A DNA stretch of 64,000 nucleotides from Berberis thunbergii. Its lineage: Eukaryota > Streptophyta > Magnoliopsida > Ranunculales > Berberidaceae. Positions 60,496-64,000 of the stretch are shown one piece after another. The position numbers and the translations under genes are program-made. Where the stretch lies: the NCBI GenBank assembly GCA_003290165.1, contig QNQO01000833.1, positions 372,001-436,000 of the forward strand, read 5' to 3'. The notes under the pieces are model-generated. The model had not been told where the DNA came from. It was given only the letters and a program-made list of their open reading frames with translations, and did not search any database. Each line of letters begins with the position of its first letter. Position 1 is the first letter of the stretch.

Positions 60496-61393
60496 AGAGA
60501 TATGTTCAGAATCCTCAGATTATTGGTTAGAATATGTATTATTTGTAATGGTGAAATTGTGAGAGACATTTCATTTTCATACTTGAGTCTCTGCATATCC
60601 TTCAACTGATTTATGTTATGATTCTCAATTGGGATCGGTTAAAAGTCTAAAGTTCAGTACCATAGTCTTAGTAGTTATTGTCTTGCACTTACAGGGTCGG
60701 TTAAGAGCTTGATTCTTAGCACTTGTTTATTAGTTGGTTGTTTTGTGATTTTTCCAGAACTAGAACCTGGTTTCATTCCAGGCAAAATCTACATCCAGTA
60801 GACCACATGTTTTTGACATTGAACAGGTTCAAATGGTGCAGTGTTTCTCAAAGAAGTATTGGTTATTAACGAAAACTCTTTTATATTTGTTTCAATAGAA
60901 AACTCTTTTGTATCTTCCTTCTTGTACTTCCATCTCAGAACCTTTTTGAAATAGTTGAGCATTAATGTGCCACCAAGCAACATCATGCATTCTTCTTGCG
61001 GTGACTGATCATTGATCTTTGCTTCGGTTTCTGTTTAAACATTTTCACTGAGTCTCTGCCTTTTCTTTTTTCTGTTTCCTGAAAAATATGGCCTCACAAT
61101 TTGCTTGAGTCTCTTCTTTAGCCTGCTTCCGTCTTAGCTGTTCTGCATTTTTGGTAGTTCTTGCAACATTGACTATGCTCTGTGCCTCTTGTTCTATGAA
61201 TTCCACCCCAGCCCTTGTATTCAAAATCACCATGTACCCATAATTCGATTCAAGTCCAAGATTACACACAAGACCATGATGTAGTTCCATGCCACATAAT
61301 ACTCGGACTAAATCAAACAAAAGTAAGTGATATGAAGTGAATCACGATGATGCCTAGTATTCTGATAATCTGCAACAATTAATTAAAGCATCT

Positions 61394-61435
<42 letters not shown>

Positions 61436-62744
61436 TGGAACAACTAAAAAATTTGGAATCCAATTCGTCTACTTCTAAAACAATGTGCACATTTGACACC
61501 TTTTTTTGGGCTTACTGGGGGGGTGGTTGAGTGTGCAAGTTTGCACACCCACCCCCAAAATGCTGCTTATTTCTCAAGAGGGTACTTGCTTCAGCAAGGA
61601 ATGACCATTGATTTAGGAAATGGTACCCTGAGCGTGCTTTTCACCGCATATGTAGATCAAATAAACATCGCTCATCTCCATTGTGTTGTATGTGAACCCT
61701 TTTTGCATGTGGATTTGAACGGTGAGCGCACTATGGTAGCCCAGGTTACATCTTCAGCACGTTTTCCTGTAAACGGTTGTGTACTCACAGATGCCTTCGC
61801 ATTGCACGTACCTTCCACACTCTCTGTCGATCATATTATGATTTGAATTTGTCTCTGTCACACACACTGTGTACATGTTTTCATCAATGGTATGCAAGCA
61901 ATTTATCAAGACTTGATAATAATGTTGCTGATGCAGATAGTAGTTACGTTTACTGTTTGATGGGGAAGACTGGAACCAGTTCATGGGGCATTCAAAAGGT
62001 AAGGCGTGAACCAAAAAAGCTTATGCCTTGAGTGCTAAAAATTTCTGAACAAGTTATGAACAAATAAAGATAAAAGAGAAATGGAAACACTCATCATGTA
62101 AAAGAGTACATTTTTTAGAATAAAAGAGCGATACTATTTGTTCTATCTATTTATTCATGGTGAAAAAACAGTTAGTTCATGTATGAGATTAATATCAGAA
62201 GTTTGTTGTCTGCTTAGGCCTTTCATAGCTTGATTTCTTGTTGTAATTAGCTTTTTCATCAGGTATATAGTACACAGTATCGAGAATGATTTTATATTTT
62301 GGTTTTGATATTGACATACAGCCTCAGTTTTTAAGTGTACCAGATTAGTGAAAACCATGTATAAGACTAAGTTTGGCTGAGGTTGGAATGAACTAATTTA
62401 CCAACCAATTAAGAATTTTTAGAGTTAAGGTTACCAGTTGTATTACCACTGCTAATCAGGATCTATGAAATTGTGATGAAGAGACAAGTCAACCCGTACC
62501 AGGACTAGTATGCAAGAGATCAAGAATGTGTATATAGTTCATGGCCAAAACGTTTGTTGATGAACTACATGTCTCGCATGGTTGTGAAGATGTGTCCTCG
62601 TCAATTCAGATTTAAGTCTCCATTCTCATCTCAGAAGGTATTGAGACCTAGGTCACTAAATTTTACTTTGCGGTTTGGAAGAGACATGAAAACACCGTCA
62701 CACTGTTGAGTCAACAACCTTGGAGAGACGAACATGATGTGAAA
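60496..62744. other. PFK2 3' region and spacer
   Basis: A minus-strand frame at 61045-61320 (91 codons) reads like a real protein (NLGLESNYGYMVILNTRAGV, then EFIEQEAQSIVNVARTT and a Lys/Glu-rich helix), but I do not recognise it and see no partner exons. A plus-strand frame at 61493-61846 (117 codons) is unrecognised. A (TA)n tract occupies about 61403-61432. Confidence 0.4.
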
Positions 62745-62757
62745 AAGTCATGAGGGT

Positions 62758-63049
62758 CATCATAATCATCATCAAAGCTCATTCCCAATACTTTTGGGGT
62801 CGGTTATACGGATTTTGGTTCTCCAAGCAATGCGGTCTTCCCACATATCCTCGCCTAATCCAAGCTCAAGGATGTCTTCCTTCACCGCCTTCATCCAAGT
62901 TTTCAACGATCGTCCCCTTTCGTCTATATCATCCATTAACTTTCTAATCTAGACATTTTCTAATTGGCGCCGTGCTTGATCTCCTTCGCATATGACCAAA
63001 CCACGTTAAATGCCTTTTCTCTAATTTTTCCTCTATGAGCGCTACACCT
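62758..63049 (-). mobile_element. 3'-end fragment of a LINE retrotransposon, antisense, with target duplication
   Basis: Read on the minus strand, the segment encodes in broken frames the end of a plant LINE polyprotein (LTWFGHMRRR near the start, then TWMKAVKEDI and LGLGEDMWEDRIAWRTKI), ending with a short (TGATGA)n tail. It is flanked by the 13-base direct repeat AAGTCATGAGGGT at 62745-62757 and 63050-63062. Severe 5' truncation, a simple-repeat tail and a variable-length duplication are typical of LINE insertion. Confidence 0.75.
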
Positions 63050-63062
63050 AAGTCATGAGGGT

Positions 63063-64000
63063 GATGGATTATAATTGGTAGAGAGAATAGATATGACAAT
63101 GCCGTACGTTTACATGGTTGATCTACTTCAGTTAGAATACCCTGGAGCTGCAGTTCAAATGCAGAAGGGCATTCTCATAGACATGTAATCCAAAATGATC
63201 GACACACTAGGATCAACTCAAACTCTTCTGCATGGATATGGTAGCTAGAACCTGGATGCTGGAAGCAAAAAGAGGTTCCCCTTAAGACTCGTTGATTCTG
63301 TAAATCTCCCCCCTCTCAAACATAGACAATTTAATGGGCTTAGTCCATGATTTTAGTGCAGAGCTGTAGCGTTTTCAGGGAAAGACCTCTTAGGTCTAAA
63401 TCTAATCATTCACAATGAAGATGTCTACCCAAGTTAATCTACCACCAATTTATCTTTATTTGCTGAACACGTCGATGGGAAATGGTGTGTGTGTGTGATG
63501 TCCACAACCTCAAATATGGGTTTAAACAAATCAGAACATGTAATGCTTCATGGGTTATATTAGCTATATTGTACATTAAACTGAAACCAGACATGTCTGG
63601 ATCATTAACAATAATCAATGAACTCTTTCCTTTGAATTGAAATTATTTGATGGGCCTATATAAGTTGGGTCTGACTATGCAGCATAATCATTATCAGGAA
63701 GCACCTAAGCATGCTAAAGTGACTGGCATGTGAGTATAAATAGCTAAACTGAGAAACCTTTAAATCGATCTGTTCATAAGTAATAAAGTTGTGGCAAAGT
63801 TTGCTTTGATCACCAAATGAATCTCCAAAGATTTGTAACCTGATCTTTTATTTCATAAAATAAACAAAGAGAATATAATGTTTGTAATCTCTTTTTATTA
63901 CAGGTCAAAAGGAATAAGTGGCATTTGAAAAATAAATTCAGTAACCCATCAACTTCCAAACCGACACAACTGTTTTTCTTTTCTAAAGAACACAATGAAA
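63063..64000. other. Gene-free spacer
   Basis: Intergenic sequence to the window end. A short (GT)n occurs near 63487. No convincing open frame on either strand. Confidence 0.5.

Overview
This window is nuclear DNA of a flowering plant, most likely a eudicot. The genes have GT-AG introns with T-rich tracts, the proteins are plant families, and the spacers are AT-rich and full of plant-type transposons (hAT, Mutator-like, Tourist, Copia, LINE). I see no bacterial, organellar or CRISPR signal.

Layout. 1-20.7 kb (+) holds one large gene, VARICOSE, the mRNA-decapping scaffold. It has 12 coding exons that join in frame to 1386 residues; its introns contain nested transposons and local tandem duplications. 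21.7-22.2 kb (-) is a small, probably plastid-targeted J-domain protein. 24.6-26.5 kb (-) is a tandem pair of heavy-metal-associated (HMA) isoprenylated proteins, one intact and one with a one-base frameshift. 27-34.7 kb is transposon-rich: a hAT element with a perfect 8-bp target duplication, a Pack-MULE-like element carrying a duplicated aquaporin PIP1 N-terminus, fragments of a MYB and an SmD1 gene, a Copia 3' end and a palindromic Tourist MITE. 34.7-41 kb has no convincing coding gene, although parts look like a spliced non-coding transcript. 41-44.4 kb is a dead Copia element. 47.7-49.5 kb (+) is a UGT74-like glucosyltransferase with two frameshifts. 52.8-55.7 kb (-) is an organellar ribosomal protein L18 gene with a telo-box, flanked and interrupted by two copies of a duplicated block. 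57.8-60.5 kb (+) is an intact two-exon PFK2-type phosphofructokinase. The rest is spacer with a short antisense LINE fragment that has clean target-site duplications.

The intact genes are ordinary housekeeping or stress genes and do not form a pathway or cluster. Three otherwise well-conserved genes (HMA, UGT, L18) each carry a single-base indel, two of them in a homopolymer run, so uncorrected sequencing errors should be considered before calling them pseudogenes. I found no convincing undescribed system. The most interesting material is the gene-fragment capture at 28.2-32.1 kb and the hAT insertion whose apparent empty site lies 30 kb away in the same window.
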